DNA of 64,000 nt from Saccharothrix sp. ALI-22-I (GCF_001984175.1 NZ_MTQP01000052.1:1-64000), one strand, 5' to 3'; shown: positions 53,661 through 63,037, numbered from the stretch's first letter. The notes: generated by a model not told the origin, from the letters alone. Translations and numbers: made by a program.

Positions 53661-55177
53661 GCACATCCCTGAACGCCGCCCGCCGCCGCGCCGACCTGGA
53701 CTACGTGTCGTCGTCGCCCGTCGACCTGCTCGTCGTCGGTGGCGGGGTGACCGGTGCCGGCGTCGCCCTGGACGCCGCGTCACGCGGCCTGTCGGTGTGC
53801 CTGGTCGAGGCGCACGACCTCGCGTTCGGCACGTCCCGCTGGTCGAGCAAGCTCGTCCACGGCGGCCTGCGTTACCTGGCCCAGGGCGAGGTCGGCCTGG
53901 CCTACGAGAGCGCGGTCGAACGCGGCATCCTGATGACCCGCACCGCTCCGCACCTGGTCCGCGCGCTGCCACAGCTGGTGCCGCTGCACGGCAAGTCGCA
54001 CGCCCCGATCGTCATGGCCGGTCTACGTGCCGGCGACGTCCTGCGCCGCCTGGCCCGCACCCCGTCCCACGTCCTCCCCGCCCCGCGCCACGTGCCCGCC
54101 GTAGAGGCCCTGGCCCTGGCTCCCGGCCTGCGCCGTGCCGACCTGCGCGGCGGCCTCCTGAGCTTCGACGGCCAACTGATCGACGACGCCCGCCTGGTCG
54201 TAGCCCTCGCCCGCACCGCCGCCGGCTTCGGCGCCCGCATCATCACCCGCGCCCGCGCCACATCCCTGACCAACAACGGCGCCCACGTGACCGACACCCT
54301 CACCAACACCGCACTCCACATCAAGGCACGAGCCGTCGTGAACGCCACCGGTGTCTGGGCAGGCGACCTGGTGGACGTAAAACTCCGCCCGTCCCGCGGC
54401 TCCCACCTGGTCCTCTCCGCCTCCACCCTCGGCCTCACCAACACCGCCCTGACCGTCCCCATCCCCGACGCCCGCAACCGCTTCGCCCTACTCCTCCCTC
54501 AACGCGACGGCCGCGTCTACATAGGCCTGACCGACGAACCGTTCGACGGCCCGATCCCCGACGTACCAACGGTCCCCCAGTCCGATGTGGACTTCCTCCT
54601 GACCGTGGCCACTTCAGTCCTGCAACGCCCCCTGACCCAAGCCGACGTCCTGGGCACGTTCGCCGGCCTGCGCCCCCTCCTGGACACCGGCGACGGCCCC
54701 AGCGCCGACCTCTCCCGCCGCCACGCGATCCTCACCCACGACGGAATCACCACAGTCGTAGGCGGCAAACTCACCACCTACCGCCGCATGGCCGCCGACG
54801 CCGTAAACGCCACCGCCCTCACCACAGTCCCCTCCCGCACCGCCCACCTCCCCCTAGTAGGCGCGGGCCCCGCCACCGGCCCACCCCACCTGATCCCCTA
54901 CTACGGCACCGAGTCCCCCCACGTAGCCAAAATCGGCGAGATCGCCTGGGCCGTCCATCACGAAGGCGCCCTAACCCCCGCCGACGTCCTGGACCGCCGA
55001 ACCCGAACCGGCCTAGTCCCCACCGACCGCGCCCACGCCGAACCCACCACCACCCACCAAGTAACCCAAGAACTACCCCCCACCCCCCGAGAGTCGAACC
55101 TCCAGACCCCGAGAGTCGAACCCTCAGGCCTCCTGAGTTCAACACTCAGGACGCGCGTACCCCGACCTGAACGTTGA
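53657..55177 (+). CDS. glpD: FAD-dependent glycerol-3-phosphate dehydrogenase with repeat-derived C-terminus
   Basis: A 506-residue protein. The FAD-binding GGGVTGAGVALDAASRGLSV lies at about residues 24-43, with TSRWSSKLVHGGLRYLAQGE, VNATGVWAGDL, GTFAGLRPLL and VVGGKLTTYRRMAADAV matching glycerol-3-phosphate oxidation to dihydroxyacetone phosphate. The C-terminal helical domain HEGALTPADVLDRRTRTGLVPTDR is complete. The following residues from about PRESNLQ onward are encoded by the palindromic repeat at 55088, which also supplies the stop codon, so the original end has been replaced. The second half of the gene is markedly C-rich on the coding strand. Confidence 0.88.
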   Translation: MSTSLNAARRRADLDYVSSSPVDLLVVGGGVTGAGVALDAASRGLSVCLVEAHDLAFGTSRWSSKLVHGGLRYLAQGEVGLAYESAVERGILMTRTAPHLVRALPQLVPLHGKSHAPIVMAGLRAGDVLRRLARTPSHVLPAPRHVPAVEALALAPGLRRADLRGGLLSFDGQLIDDARLVVALARTAAGFGARIITRARATSLTNNGAHVTDTLTNTALHIKARAVVNATGVWAGDLVDVKLRPSRGSHLVLSASTLGLTNTALTVPIPDARNRFALLLPQRDGRVYIGLTDEPFDGPIPDVPTVPQSDVDFLLTVATSVLQRPLTQADVLGTFAGLRPLLDTGDGPSADLSRRHAILTHDGITTVVGGKLTTYRRMAADAVNATALTTVPSRTAHLPLVGAGPATGPPHLIPYYGTESPHVAKIGEIAWAVHHEGALTPADVLDRRTRTGLVPTDRAHAEPTTTHQVTQELPPTPRESNLQTPRVEPSGLLSSTLRTRVPRPER

Positions 55178-55313
55178 ACTCGGCCTACCTGAGCGTTCGA
55201 CTCTCGCGACGCGAACGTACGACTCACGCGACCTGAAGGTTCGACTCACGCGCGTGTCCAACGTTCAGAACGCGCGTGTCCAACGTTCAGAACGGGTGAG
55301 TTGAACGTTCGGG
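55088..55313. repeat. Dispersed palindromic repeat, copy 2 (extended)
   Basis: About ten short modules related to GAGTCGAACGTTCAG or its complement alternate in orientation, separated by GCGCG-type spacers. Two direct copies of GTGTCCAACGTTCAGAACG lie at about 55254-55293. The same modules form the repeat at 14217-14314. The first 90 bp are translated as the end of glpD; the rest is intergenic. Confidence 0.82.
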
Positions 55314-55336
55314 ATGGGCGGGGTTGGGGTATGAGA

Positions 55337-55366
55337 AAGGGGGACCTCCGGGTGGAGGTCCCCCTT
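55337..55366 (-). terminator. Terminator of the type VII substrate operon
   Basis: AAGGGGGACCTCC (55337-55349) pairs perfectly with 55354-55366 over a 4-nt loop. On the minus strand it is followed by TCTCAT after the closing TT, 11 nt beyond the stop codon of the gene ending at 55377. Confidence 0.85.
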
Positions 55367-55376
55367 GGGGTTCAGG

Positions 55377-57005
55377 TCACTCGCCGATGATCGGCTTTGC
55401 GGCCTTCGGCGGCTCCTCGATCAGGGGTTCGCCTTCGAGTCGGACCTTGCGCTGGTGGTCCTTGCCGTCGCCGCCCTGGCCGGGGGCGCCCATCATCGGC
55501 GCGCCCATCATGCCCATGCCGCCACCGGCGCCACCGGGACGTCCACCGGCGGCACCTGGCGCGGCGCCGGGTGCACCAGCGGTCGGGCCGCCCGCGGTAC
55601 CGAGCACGCCGGACGAGCCACCGGCCTGGAGGGTCGAGCCGCCGCCACCGGCACCGCCGGAGCCACCGCCGCCCGCGAAGCCGCCACCGCCACCACCGGC
55701 GAAGCCGCCACCACCGCCGCCCGAACCACCGCCGGTCGGCATGGTGGGCAGGTCGGCCGACACCGGACGCACCGGCGGCACCGTGGGCACGCCCGGCGTG
55801 CCGGACCCGCCCGTCGCGTGAGTCGTGCCGCCCGTGGTGCCGCCCAACGTCGGCGGCGTGGGCACCCGGCCACCGGTCGAGCTGCCGCCCGGCACCCAGC
55901 GACCCGGCTCCCAGTGGCCACCGGCGGCACCACCGGAACCGCTACCGCCACCGGTGCCGACCGTCGGCGGACGGCTGACCACCGGCCCGCTCGGACCACC
56001 GGCGTAGAAGCGCCCGTCGGAGTCCGTGCCCGGCCCGTAGCCCACGCCCACCGTCGGCGGACGGCTCACCACGGGACCACCCGTGCCGCCACCGCCCGAG
56101 CCGGACGGGTTGGTCGTGCCGCCCGGCGGGGCCGTGAAGCGCTGGCCCGTGTCGCGGTCCATGTCGGCCAGCTGCCGGTCGTTCAGCCCGACACCGCCCT
56201 GCGTCAACCGCGGCCCCGAGCCGCCACCGCCGCTGCCGCCCTTGTTGGACGACGTCATCGCGGTGATCGCCTGGAGGATCTGCTTGGCGGTCTGGGCGAT
56301 CTGCGCGACCGACTTGATCAGGTCGATCAGCTTCTTGAGCGAGTTGCCGAGCTTCTGCAGGAAGTCGGCGAGCTTCTTGGCGTAGTTGCACGCCATCTGC
56401 ACGATGTCCGCGATCGCCGCGCCGATGGCCGCCCCGAAGGTCAGGAACGACGCCGCGAGCCACTGGATGATCTTCATGACCATGTCCGACACGGCCTGGC
56501 TGATCAGGTCCATGATGGTCTTGCGCACGGTGGCGACGAGCTCGCCCGCGCCCTTGGCCGCGCCGGAGATGCCCTTGGTGGCCTTGGCCAGCGTCTCCAG
56601 CCCGGCGGCGTGCTTCTTGCTCGCCGCGCGGTAGCCGTCGGCGGAACGACCGCGCCAGCCCTGGGTCTCCTGCTCGGAGGTGCGCCGGTAGTCGGCGACG
56701 ATGCCCTCGATCTGCTTGGCCGCGGACGACCAGCTGTCGGACATCTTCTGGATCGCCTGCGGGTTGCCCAGCAGCGCGTCGAACGGCTCGCGCAGGAAGT
56801 CGACGTGCTGCATGGCCCAGCTGAACCCGGCGGACAGGAAGCCGGACAGCGGGTTGCTCGCCATGCCGACGATGCCCATGGCGGTGTTCGCCATGCCGAG
56901 ACCGGCCTGCACCCAGTCGCCGCGCTCGACCGCCGCGACGGTGCCCTGCACGTCGCTGATCAGGTGCGAGGGGTCGCGGCCCTGGGTAGTGGCTTGCGCG
57001 TTCAT
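55377..57005 (-). CDS. Large WXG-like, glycine-rich type VII substrate candidate
   Basis: A 542-residue protein. Residues 80-135 form a WXG100-like helical hairpin with the WRG turn at 117-119. Residues about 150-250 are amphipathic and hydrophobic helices (MVMKIIQWLAASFLTFGAAI, ADIVQMACNYAKKLADFLQK). From about 260 the chain is Gly/Pro/Thr-rich and disordered, with the repeated PVVSRPPTVG motif, and it ends with MGMMGAPMMGAPGQGG and an acidic-basic tail. This layout resembles PPE/WXG secreted proteins of actinomycetes. The ATG at 57005 overlaps the upstream EspC-like stop codon by 4 nt. Confidence 0.75.
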   Translation of the reverse strand: MNAQATTQGRDPSHLISDVQGTVAAVERGDWVQAGLGMANTAMGIVGMASNPLSGFLSAGFSWAMQHVDFLREPFDALLGNPQAIQKMSDSWSSAAKQIEGIVADYRRTSEQETQGWRGRSADGYRAASKKHAAGLETLAKATKGISGAAKGAGELVATVRKTIMDLISQAVSDMVMKIIQWLAASFLTFGAAIGAAIADIVQMACNYAKKLADFLQKLGNSLKKLIDLIKSVAQIAQTAKQILQAITAMTSSNKGGSGGGGSGPRLTQGGVGLNDRQLADMDRDTGQRFTAPPGGTTNPSGSGGGGTGGPVVSRPPTVGVGYGPGTDSDGRFYAGGPSGPVVSRPPTVGTGGGSGSGGAAGGHWEPGRWVPGGSSTGGRVPTPPTLGGTTGGTTHATGGSGTPGVPTVPPVRPVSADLPTMPTGGGSGGGGGGFAGGGGGGFAGGGGSGGAGGGGSTLQAGGSSGVLGTAGGPTAGAPGAAPGAAGGRPGGAGGGMGMMGAPMMGAPGQGGDGKDHQRKVRLEGEPLIEEPPKAAKPIIGE

Positions 57006-57310
57006 CCCCGTGCCCTTCCGGTGAAGCCGAACGCGTTGTCGAGGTCGACGTTCTCGTAGAGGTCGGCGACCTCCTTGAGGCCCTGGCACATGTCGGCGAT
57101 GGTCTCCGTGGCCTGGCCGAGGATGTCCTGGGAGGAACCCGCCGTCTTGAGCAGGAACCCGGCCAGGAACTCGCCGAACACACCGAAGGCGTCGGTCGAC
57201 AGCGACGGGTCAGCGGTCTTCGTGGCCGAGAGCATCCGCTGCGTCAACTGGTCGACCGTGCCAGCGTGCGCCCGGATCTGGTCCGGGTCGACGATGAACG
57301 AGTCGAACAT
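57002..57310 (-). CDS. EspC-like type VII secretion target
   Basis: A 102-residue helical protein of the excreted virulence factor EspC family: FIVDPDQIRAHAGTVDQLTQ at the start, then DAFGVFGEFLAGFLLKTAG and TETIADMCQGLKEVADLYENVD. These proteins are small helical hairpins exported with ESX systems. The ATG at 57310 has GGGGG 9 nt upstream; an in-frame ATG at 57316 is also possible. It lies between the ybaB-like and WXG-like genes of one operon. Confidence 0.75.
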   Translation of the reverse strand: MFDSFIVDPDQIRAHAGTVDQLTQRMLSATKTADPSLSTDAFGVFGEFLAGFLLKTAGSSQDILGQATETIADMCQGLKEVADLYENVDLDNAFGFTGRARG

Positions 57311-57327
57311 GGTCATCTACCCCCTGC

Positions 57328-57771
57328 TCAGGCCATGACATCGGGTGGGTTGGTGAAGTAGTCGTCATCGGGCCTGACGTCTCGACGCTGGATCTCGGGT
57401 GCCGGTTCCACGGCATCCGTGCCGTCACCCGAATAGCCGTTCGGCATCTTCGCCTTCACGAACTCCAGCGCCGGGCTGTCACCGACGAACTCGGTCATGA
57501 TCTCGACGACCTTGCCCGCGGCGGCACGTTGCGCCTGCGCGACGGCGGTCATGATCGCGCCGGAGATCCGCTCCGGGTCCTCACCCCGCAGTTGCGGGCG
57601 CAGGATCAGGCCCGTCAACGCGCCCGAAGCGTTGACACTGACCGTGATCAGGCCGTCCGGCGACGTCGCGCTGCCGCCGACACCCCCGAGCTGCGTCTCG
57701 ACCTGGGCGGCGTTCCGCTTGGCCTGGTCGATCTTCTCTCCGTACTGCGCGAGCCACTGGTCCGGCTCCAT
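57328..57771 (-). CDS. YbaB/EbfC family protein
   Basis: A 147-residue protein whose first 95 residues match YbaB/EbfC nucleoid-associated proteins (KIDQAKRNAAQVETQLGGVG, ATSPDGLITVSVNASGALTG, SGAIMTAVAQAQRAAAGKVV). A 50-residue polar tail follows. Such YbaB-like proteins frequently head small operons with EspC- and WXG-type genes in actinomycetes. AGGGG is 5 nt upstream of the ATG at 57771; the GTG two codons earlier is less well placed. Confidence 0.85.
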   Translation of the reverse strand: MEPDQWLAQYGEKIDQAKRNAAQVETQLGGVGGSATSPDGLITVSVNASGALTGLILRPQLRGEDPERISGAIMTAVAQAQRAAAGKVVEIMTEFVGDSPALEFVKAKMPNGYSGDGTDAVEPAPEIQRRDVRPDDDYFTNPPDVMA

Positions 57772-57854
57772 GTTCACCCCTCACGGCAACGGGGCTTGCG
57801 GCCCTACTTGCGCATTCGACCCGTCGACAGTCCATTCGGTTCCCGGCGACGTAT

Positions 57855-57869
57855 CGTTTCACTGAAACG
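57855..57869. promoter_or_regulatory. Palindrome upstream of the ybaB-like operon and XRE gene
   Basis: CGTTTCA-C-TGAAACG is a perfect 15-bp inverted repeat in the 194-bp region between the divergent ybaB-like and XRE genes. It may be the binding site of the adjacent XRE protein. Confidence 0.45.
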
Positions 57870-57965
57870 TGATTTACGGGCGCGTGACCTGCCGATACCA
57901 CCGTTCGGCCTATTCTGTGAATTGTTTACTTGCCGATCTGTTGGGTTTTCGCAACACTTTGTAGC

Positions 57966-58229
57966 ATGAGTCCGGTGCGTCGAGGCCCCGGGCAACCCAT
58001 CCACAACCGGATCGGGGTGCTCAGGGTCGAACGGGGTTTGACGAGGGTGGAGCTGGCCAAGGCGGTGGAGGTCAACCCGCAGACGATCGGCGCGTTGGAG
58101 CGGGGCGACCACTACCCCAGCCTCGACCTGGCGATGAGGATCTGCGACGTGTTCGGTCTGCCCGTGGAGGCCGTGTTCAGCCGCAGTCCGTTCGAACCGC
58201 TGTCCAGCCAGGTCTACGGCTCGGCCTAG
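57966..58229 (+). CDS. XRE-family regulator (small)
   Basis: An 87-residue protein that is a single helix-turn-helix domain (IGVLRVERGLTRVELAKAVE, NPQTIGALERGDHYPSLDLA), close to the YozG/PlcR-type small XRE regulators found next to ABC transporters or DUF2178-like genes. It precedes the NatAB exporter genes by 33 nt on the same strand, so it probably regulates that operon, and it may also act on the divergent ybaB-like operon. Confidence 0.88.
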   Translation: MSPVRRGPGQPIHNRIGVLRVERGLTRVELAKAVEVNPQTIGALERGDHYPSLDLAMRICDVFGLPVEAVFSRSPFEPLSSQVYGSA

Positions 58230-58262
58230 GTCTACGGCCAGTCACAACAGGAGGGGAGCACC

Positions 58263-59174
58263 GTGGCAGAGGGGGTGCTGGAGATCGACCGGGTCTCCAA
58301 GCGCTACGGGGAGGTCGTCGCGCTCGACGGGATGACCTTCGACGTGCGGGCGGGCGAGCTGTTCGGGTTCGTCGGCAGCAACGGGGCCGGCAAGACCACC
58401 ACGATGCGCATCGCGCTGGGCGTGCTCGCCGCCGACTCGGGCCAGGTGCGGTGGAACGGCGAGCCGATCACCTTCCAGACCCGCCGCCGGATCGGCTACA
58501 TGCCCGAGGAGCGCGGCCTCTACCCGAAGATGAAGGTGCACGACCAGCTCGTGTACCTGGCCGAGCTGCACGGCATGTCCACCAACGCCGCCCACCGGTC
58601 CGCGGACAACTGGATCGCCCGCCTCGGCCTGCGCGACCGCAGGCACGACGAGGTGCAGAAGCTCAGCCTCGGCAACCAGCAACGCGTGCAGCTGGCGGCG
58701 GCGCTGGTGCACGAGCCGGACGTGCTGGTGCTGGACGAGCCGTTCTCCGGCCTGGACCCGGTCGCGGTGGACGTGATGAGCCAGGTGCTGCGCGAGAAGG
58801 CCGCCGCCGGCGTGCCCGTGGTGTTCTCCAGCCACCAGCTGGACCTGGTGGAGCGGTTGTGCGACCGGGTCGGCATCGTGCGCAGCGGCACGCTCGTCGC
58901 GTGCGGCCCGGTGGACGAACTGCGCGCAGGCGGCGAGTCGCGGCTGGTCGTGGACGCCCCGCAGGCACCAGCAGGCTGGGCCGACCACCTGCCCGGCGTG
59001 CGGTCGGCGCACACGTCGGCCGGTCGCACGGTGGTGGAGCTGGCCCCGGACGGCGACGATCAGGTGGTGTTGCGCGCCGCCCTGGACACGGGCCCCGTGC
59101 ACGAGTTCTCCCGGCAGCGCCCGTCGCTGACCGAGTTGTTCCGCAGCGTGGTGACCGAGGAGTCCGCGGCATGA
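58263..59174 (+). CDS. ABC transporter ATP-binding protein (NatA-like)
   Basis: A 303-residue ATPase with Walker A GSNGAGKTTT (38-47), signature LSLGNQQRVQ, Walker B VLVLDEPFSGLDP and the switch VVFSSHQLDLVERLCDRVG. The C-terminal extension of about 80 residues is typical of NatA/YhaQ. AGGAGGGGAG precedes the GTG. It overlaps the permease gene by 4 nt. The pair exports sodium or small molecules in known relatives; the substrate here is open. Confidence 0.9.
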   Translation: MAEGVLEIDRVSKRYGEVVALDGMTFDVRAGELFGFVGSNGAGKTTTMRIALGVLAADSGQVRWNGEPITFQTRRRIGYMPEERGLYPKMKVHDQLVYLAELHGMSTNAAHRSADNWIARLGLRDRRHDEVQKLSLGNQQRVQLAAALVHEPDVLVLDEPFSGLDPVAVDVMSQVLREKAAAGVPVVFSSHQLDLVERLCDRVGIVRSGTLVACGPVDELRAGGESRLVVDAPQAPAGWADHLPGVRSAHTSAGRTVVELAPDGDDQVVLRAALDTGPVHEFSRQRPSLTELFRSVVTEESAA

Positions 59175-60358
59175 ACAGCCTCACCCCCGGCCGGGCGGTG
59201 TTCCTGGTCGCGCGCCGGGAGTTCCTGGGCAAGGTGCGCACGAAGTCGTTCCTGTGGGGCACCTTGGTGATCGTCGCCCTGATGGCGGGGTACGTGCTGC
59301 TGCAGGCCGTGCTGTTCGACGACGCGGGCCGCGACCGGGTCGCGTTGAGCGGTCAGGCGACGGTGCTGGCGGAGCCGTTGAAGCAGACCGCCGCGTCGTT
59401 CGGCCGCGAGGTGGAGACGGTCGACGTCACCGATCCGGTGGCGGCCGAGGAACAGGTCCGGTCGGGTGAGGTGGACGCACTGGTCACCGGCGCGGCGGAC
59501 GACCTGCGCGTGGTGGTGAAGGAGTCGTTGAGCGACGAGCTGCGCAACTCGATCGACCTGATCGTCAAGCAACAGGTCCTCAACGCGCAGCTGGCCGAGG
59601 CGGGGCTGAACCCGGACGTGGTGGCGCGGAACGTGGAGCGCGCGGGCGTCGACGTGGTGACGCTGGAGCCGGAGGACACCCAGAAGGGCCAACGGCTGGC
59701 GATCGGCCTGGTGATCGCGGCGCTGCTGTACTACTCGCTGCTGGTCTACGGGACGATGGTCGCGCAGGGCGTGGTGGAGGAGAAGTCCAGCCGGGTGGTG
59801 GAGATCCTGCTGGCAACGCTGCGGCCGTGGCAGCTGCTGTCGGGCAAGGTCGTCGGACTGGGCGCGGTGGGGTTGCTGCAACTGGCGCTGATCGGCGGCA
59901 TCGGGCTGGTGCTGTCGTCGGTGTCCGGGGTGATCGACGTCGCGGACGTGGCCGGCGCGGCGTTGGCCACCGGTCTGCTGTGGTACGTGCTCGGGTTCTT
60001 CTTGTACGCCACCATTTTCGCGGCGGCGGCGTCCCTGGTGTCGCGGCAGGAGGAGTTGCAGTCGGTGCTGACGCCGATCAGCATGGCGATCGTGGTGGCG
60101 TTCGTGGTCGGCATCAACCTGATGATCAGCGACCCGACCGGGTCCGCGGTGGTGGTGCTGTCGCTGCTGCCGCCGTTCGCGCCGATCCTGATGCCGGGCC
60201 GGATGGCGATGGGTGTCGCGCCGACGTGGCAGGTGCTGGTGGCGATCGCGCTCGCGCTCGTCGCGGTCGCGGCGATCACCTGGCTGGGCGGCAAGGTCTA
60301 CTCGAACGCCGTCCTGCGCACGGGTGCCCGCGTCCGTTTGCGGGATGTGTTGAGGTAA
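59171..60358 (+). CDS. ABC-2 type permease (NatB-like)
   Basis: A 395-residue membrane protein. One transmembrane segment lies near the start (SFLWGTLVIVALMAGYVLLQ), a large extracytoplasmic domain spans about residues 45-175, and five or six more segments follow. The EKSSRVVEILLATLRPWQLLSGK loop is diagnostic of the NatB/YhaP permease family. It is translationally coupled (ATGA) to the ATPase gene and ends in front of a strong bidirectional terminator. Confidence 0.9.
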   Translation: MNSLTPGRAVFLVARREFLGKVRTKSFLWGTLVIVALMAGYVLLQAVLFDDAGRDRVALSGQATVLAEPLKQTAASFGREVETVDVTDPVAAEEQVRSGEVDALVTGAADDLRVVVKESLSDELRNSIDLIVKQQVLNAQLAEAGLNPDVVARNVERAGVDVVTLEPEDTQKGQRLAIGLVIAALLYYSLLVYGTMVAQGVVEEKSSRVVEILLATLRPWQLLSGKVVGLGAVGLLQLALIGGIGLVLSSVSGVIDVADVAGAALATGLLWYVLGFFLYATIFAAAASLVSRQEELQSVLTPISMAIVVAFVVGINLMISDPTGSAVVVLSLLPPFAPILMPGRMAMGVAPTWQVLVAIALALVAVAAITWLGGKVYSNAVLRTGARVRLRDVLR

Positions 60359-60445
60359 TCCCCTTGGCGGGCAGGCTCATACCCCCTTAGTTGCCCACAG
60401 GCCCGGACCGCACGAAGGACAGGACCTTCCTTCCACACCGACGAA

Positions 60446-60477
60446 AAGGCCCGCACCGGACGAACGGTGCGGGCCTT
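60446..60477. terminator. Bidirectional terminator
   Basis: A perfect 13-bp stem (AAGGCCCGCACCG at 60446-60458, complement at 60465-60477) with a GACGAA loop lies between the convergent permease and citrate synthase genes. It has A-rich and T-containing flanks on either side. Confidence 0.88.
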
Positions 60478-60515
60478 CGGTGTACCGGTTGTCAGCGTTG
60501 AAACGCTAAACGGAG

Positions 60516-61829
60516 TCAGCGCTGGTCGAGCGGCACGAAGTTGCGCTCCGGGGAGCCGACGTAGACCTGCCGCGGGCGGCCGATCTTGGTGGCCGGGTCC
60601 TGGATCATCTCGCGCCAGTGGGCGATCCAGCCGGGCAGCCGGCCCAGCGCGAACAGCACGGTGAAGAACTTCGTCGGGAAGCCCATGGCCCGGTAGATCA
60701 GGCCGGTGTAGAAGTCGACGTTCGGGTACAGCTTGCGCTCGACGAAGTAGTCGTCGGCGAGCGCCGTCTCTTCGAGCTTCTTCGCGATGTCGAGCAGCTC
60801 GTCGGAAGCGCCGAGCTTGCCCAGGATCTCGTCGGCGGTCTTCTTGATGATCGCGGCACGCGGGTCGTAGTTCTTGTAGACCCGGTGGCCGAAGCCCATC
60901 AGGCGGACGCCGTCCTCCTTGTTCTTGACCTTGTTCACGAACGCGGAGACGTCACCGCCCTCGCGCCGGATCTTCTCCAGCATCTCCAGCACCGCGGAGT
61001 TCGCGCCGCCGTGCAGCGGGCCGAACAGCGCGTTGATGCCGGCCGAGATGGACGCGAACAGGTTCGCCTCCGACGACCCGACCAGCCGCACCGTCGAGGT
61101 GGAGCAGTTCTGCTCGTGGTCGGCGTGCAGCACGAACAGCAAGTCGAGCGCCCGCACCAGATCGGGGTCGACGTCGTACGGCTCGGCCGGGAAGCCGAAC
61201 GTCATGCGCAGGAAGTTGTCCACCAGACCCAGGGAGTTGTCCGGGTACAGGAACGGCTGGCCCACGGACTTCTTGTAGGCGTAGGCCGCGATGGTGGGAA
61301 CCTTGGCCAGCAGGCGGATCGTGGAGATCTCCACCTGGTTGGCGTCGAACGGGCTGAGGCTGTCCTGGTAGAACGTCGACAGCGCGGACACCGCCGAGGA
61401 CAGCACGGGCATGGGGTGGGCGTCACGCGGGAAGCCGTCGAAGAACCGTTTCAGGTCTTCGTGCAGCAGCGTGTGCCGGCTGATCTTGGAGGAGAACTCC
61501 TCCTGCTGGGCCTGGGTCGGCAGCTCGCCGTAGATCAGCAGGTAGCTGACCTCCAAGAAGTTGGACTTCTCGGCGAGCTGCTCGATCGGGTAGCCGCGGT
61601 AGCGCAGGATGCCCGCGTCACCGTCGATGTAGGTGATCTCGGAGGAGCAGGACGCGGTGTTGACGAACCCGCTGTCCAGGGTGACCAAGCCGGTGGTGGC
61701 CAACAGCTTGCCGAGATCGATACCGGGCGCACCTTCGGTGGCCGGTACTACCTTCATCTCGTGCTCTCCGCCCGGATGGCGCAGCGCGACGGTACGGGTA
61801 TCAGTCGGCGCAGTCGTCGCGTCGGGCAT
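60516..61829 (-). CDS. gltA: Citrate synthase
   Basis: A 437-residue type II citrate synthase, the entry enzyme of the TCA cycle. Hallmarks are [20 protein letters not shown] near the start, [35 protein letters not shown] and the active-site [18 protein letters not shown]. The catalytic histidines and aspartate are present, and [18 protein letters not shown] is late. Length is normal for the hexameric, NADH-sensitive type. GAGGGA lies upstream of the ATG at 61829. It is monocistronic. Confidence 0.97.
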   Translation of the reverse strand: MPDATTAPTDTRTVALRHPGGEHEMKVVPATEGAPGIDLGKLLATTGLVTLDSGFVNTASCSSEITYIDGDAGILRYRGYPIEQLAEKSNFLEVSYLLIYGELPTQAQQEEFSSKISRHTLLHEDLKRFFDGFPRDAHPMPVLSSAVSALSTFYQDSLSPFDANQVEISTIRLLAKVPTIAAYAYKKSVGQPFLYPDNSLGLVDNFLRMTFGFPAEPYDVDPDLVRALDLLFVLHADHEQNCSTSTVRLVGSSEANLFASISAGINALFGPLHGGANSAVLEMLEKIRREGGDVSAFVNKVKNKEDGVRLMGFGHRVYKNYDPRAAIIKKTADEILGKLGASDELLDIAKKLEETALADDYFVERKLYPNVDFYTGLIYRAMGFPTKFFTVLFALGRLPGWIAHWREMIQDPATKIGRPRQVYVGSPERNFVPLDQR

Positions 61830-62098
61830 GCAGAGTCCCTCTCACGCTAGGGCGGGGTGGCTCATGCGGGTCTCGCACGCCTGCGCGCGGGCGTGGGATC
61901 GCCCCGCACCGCAGCACCACCCCGTTGGGGTCCTGTCAGTTCTCCCACGCTAGTCAGCGGACGACCCACCACACAGGCGCGGTATGAACCGATTCTGCGA
62001 GATGGGACCGGCATCACATCCGGATGCATGGGTGGCTAGCGTGCGTTCAACCACCGTAGCCCTTTCGGGCTGTTCCTCCACCTCACACGGGGTGAGAG
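61830..62098. other. Intergenic region upstream of gltA
   Basis: It contains the gltA promoter region and, near its right end, a small hairpin AGCCC-TTTC-GGGCT (62058-62071) that could terminate the minus-strand pfkB-type gene. No gene is supported. Confidence 0.5.
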
Positions 62099-63037
62099 CT
62101 AGGTCATCTCCAGCTCGCGTTTGAAGGGTGGCTCCGCGCCCGCCCGGGAGCACGTGATGGCCGCCGCGGCGCCCGCGTAGGCCAGCGCCTCGGCCCACTT
62201 CCCGGCGTCCAGACCTCGGACTGCCTCTACGGACAGCGCGTCGTGGTCGTGCAGCCAGGCGAGCAGAGCGCCCTGCACGGTGTCGCCCGCGCCGATGGTG
62301 TCGACGACGTCCACGGGGGTCGGTGGGACGCGAATCACGTCACCGGCGGACGTCAGCACGGCCAGCCCGTCGCCGCCGCGCGTCAGCACGACCGCGGCCG
62401 GCCCGGCGCCCTGCCAGTCGCGCGCGACCTCCAGCACCTCGTCCTCGGGCGCGTCGGCGGGGAGCTCGGCCAGCCACCGCGCGTCTTCCACGGAAACCTT
62501 CAGCAGGCCCACGTGCGGCAGCCACGAGTCGTAACGGTCCCGATACGCCATGGGGTCGTGGATCAGGCCCACCCGGATGTTCGGGTCCAGCACGGTGAGC
62601 GCGCCGCGTTCGGCCTCGCGCCACAGCACCCGCTCGTAGGTGCTCGCGCCCGGCTCCAGGACCATCGACAGCGTCCCGAAGGACACCGCCTTGGTCCCGG
62701 CGGGCAGCGGCCCCGGATCGGTCACCTGGCGGTCCGCGGTGCCCTCGACGTAGAACGAGTAGCGCGCGGACCCGTCGTCGGCCAGACCGACCACGGCCAA
62801 CGTCGTGGGCTGGTCGCTGCGCTGCACGAGGTCGGTCCGCACGCCGGACGCGTGCAGCCGCTCGATCAGCCGGTCGCCGAACAGGTCGGACGACACCCGG
62901 GACAGGAAGCTCACCGGCGCTTCGAGCCGCCCGGCGGCCACGGCCACGTTGTACGGCCCGCCGCCCAGCCTCGGCGCCAGGTTCCCCTCGGGCGTGGGCA
63001 CCAGGTCGACCAGCGCCTCACCAGCAACGACGATCAC
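62099..63037 (-). CDS. PfkB-family sugar kinase (fructokinase-like)
   Basis: A 312-residue ribokinase-family kinase: GEALVDLVPTPEG, RLGGGPYNVAVAAGRLEAPV (first signature) and PVDVVDTIGAGDTVQGALL (second signature with the catalytic Asp). These resemble bacterial fructokinases. It should phosphorylate a ketose or related sugar with ATP. Its start overlaps the stop of the upstream TetR gene by 4 nt, so it is the regulated partner of that gene. Confidence 0.92.
   Translation of the reverse strand: MIVVAGEALVDLVPTPEGNLAPRLGGGPYNVAVAAGRLEAPVSFLSRVSSDLFGDRLIERLHASGVRTDLVQRSDQPTTLAVVGLADDGSARYSFYVEGTADRQVTDPGPLPAGTKAVSFGTLSMVLEPGASTYERVLWREAERGALTVLDPNIRVGLIHDPMAYRDRYDSWLPHVGLLKVSVEDARWLAELPADAPEDEVLEVARDWQGAGPAAVVLTRGGDGLAVLTSAGDVIRVPPTPVDVVDTIGAGDTVQGALLAWLHDHDALSVEAVRGLDAGKWAEALAYAGAAAAITCSRAGAEPPFKRELEMT

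Noticed and set aside
55088..55313. CRISPR array
   Set aside because: The units alternate in orientation, are about 15 bp, lack unique spacers of constant length, and no cas genes are near.
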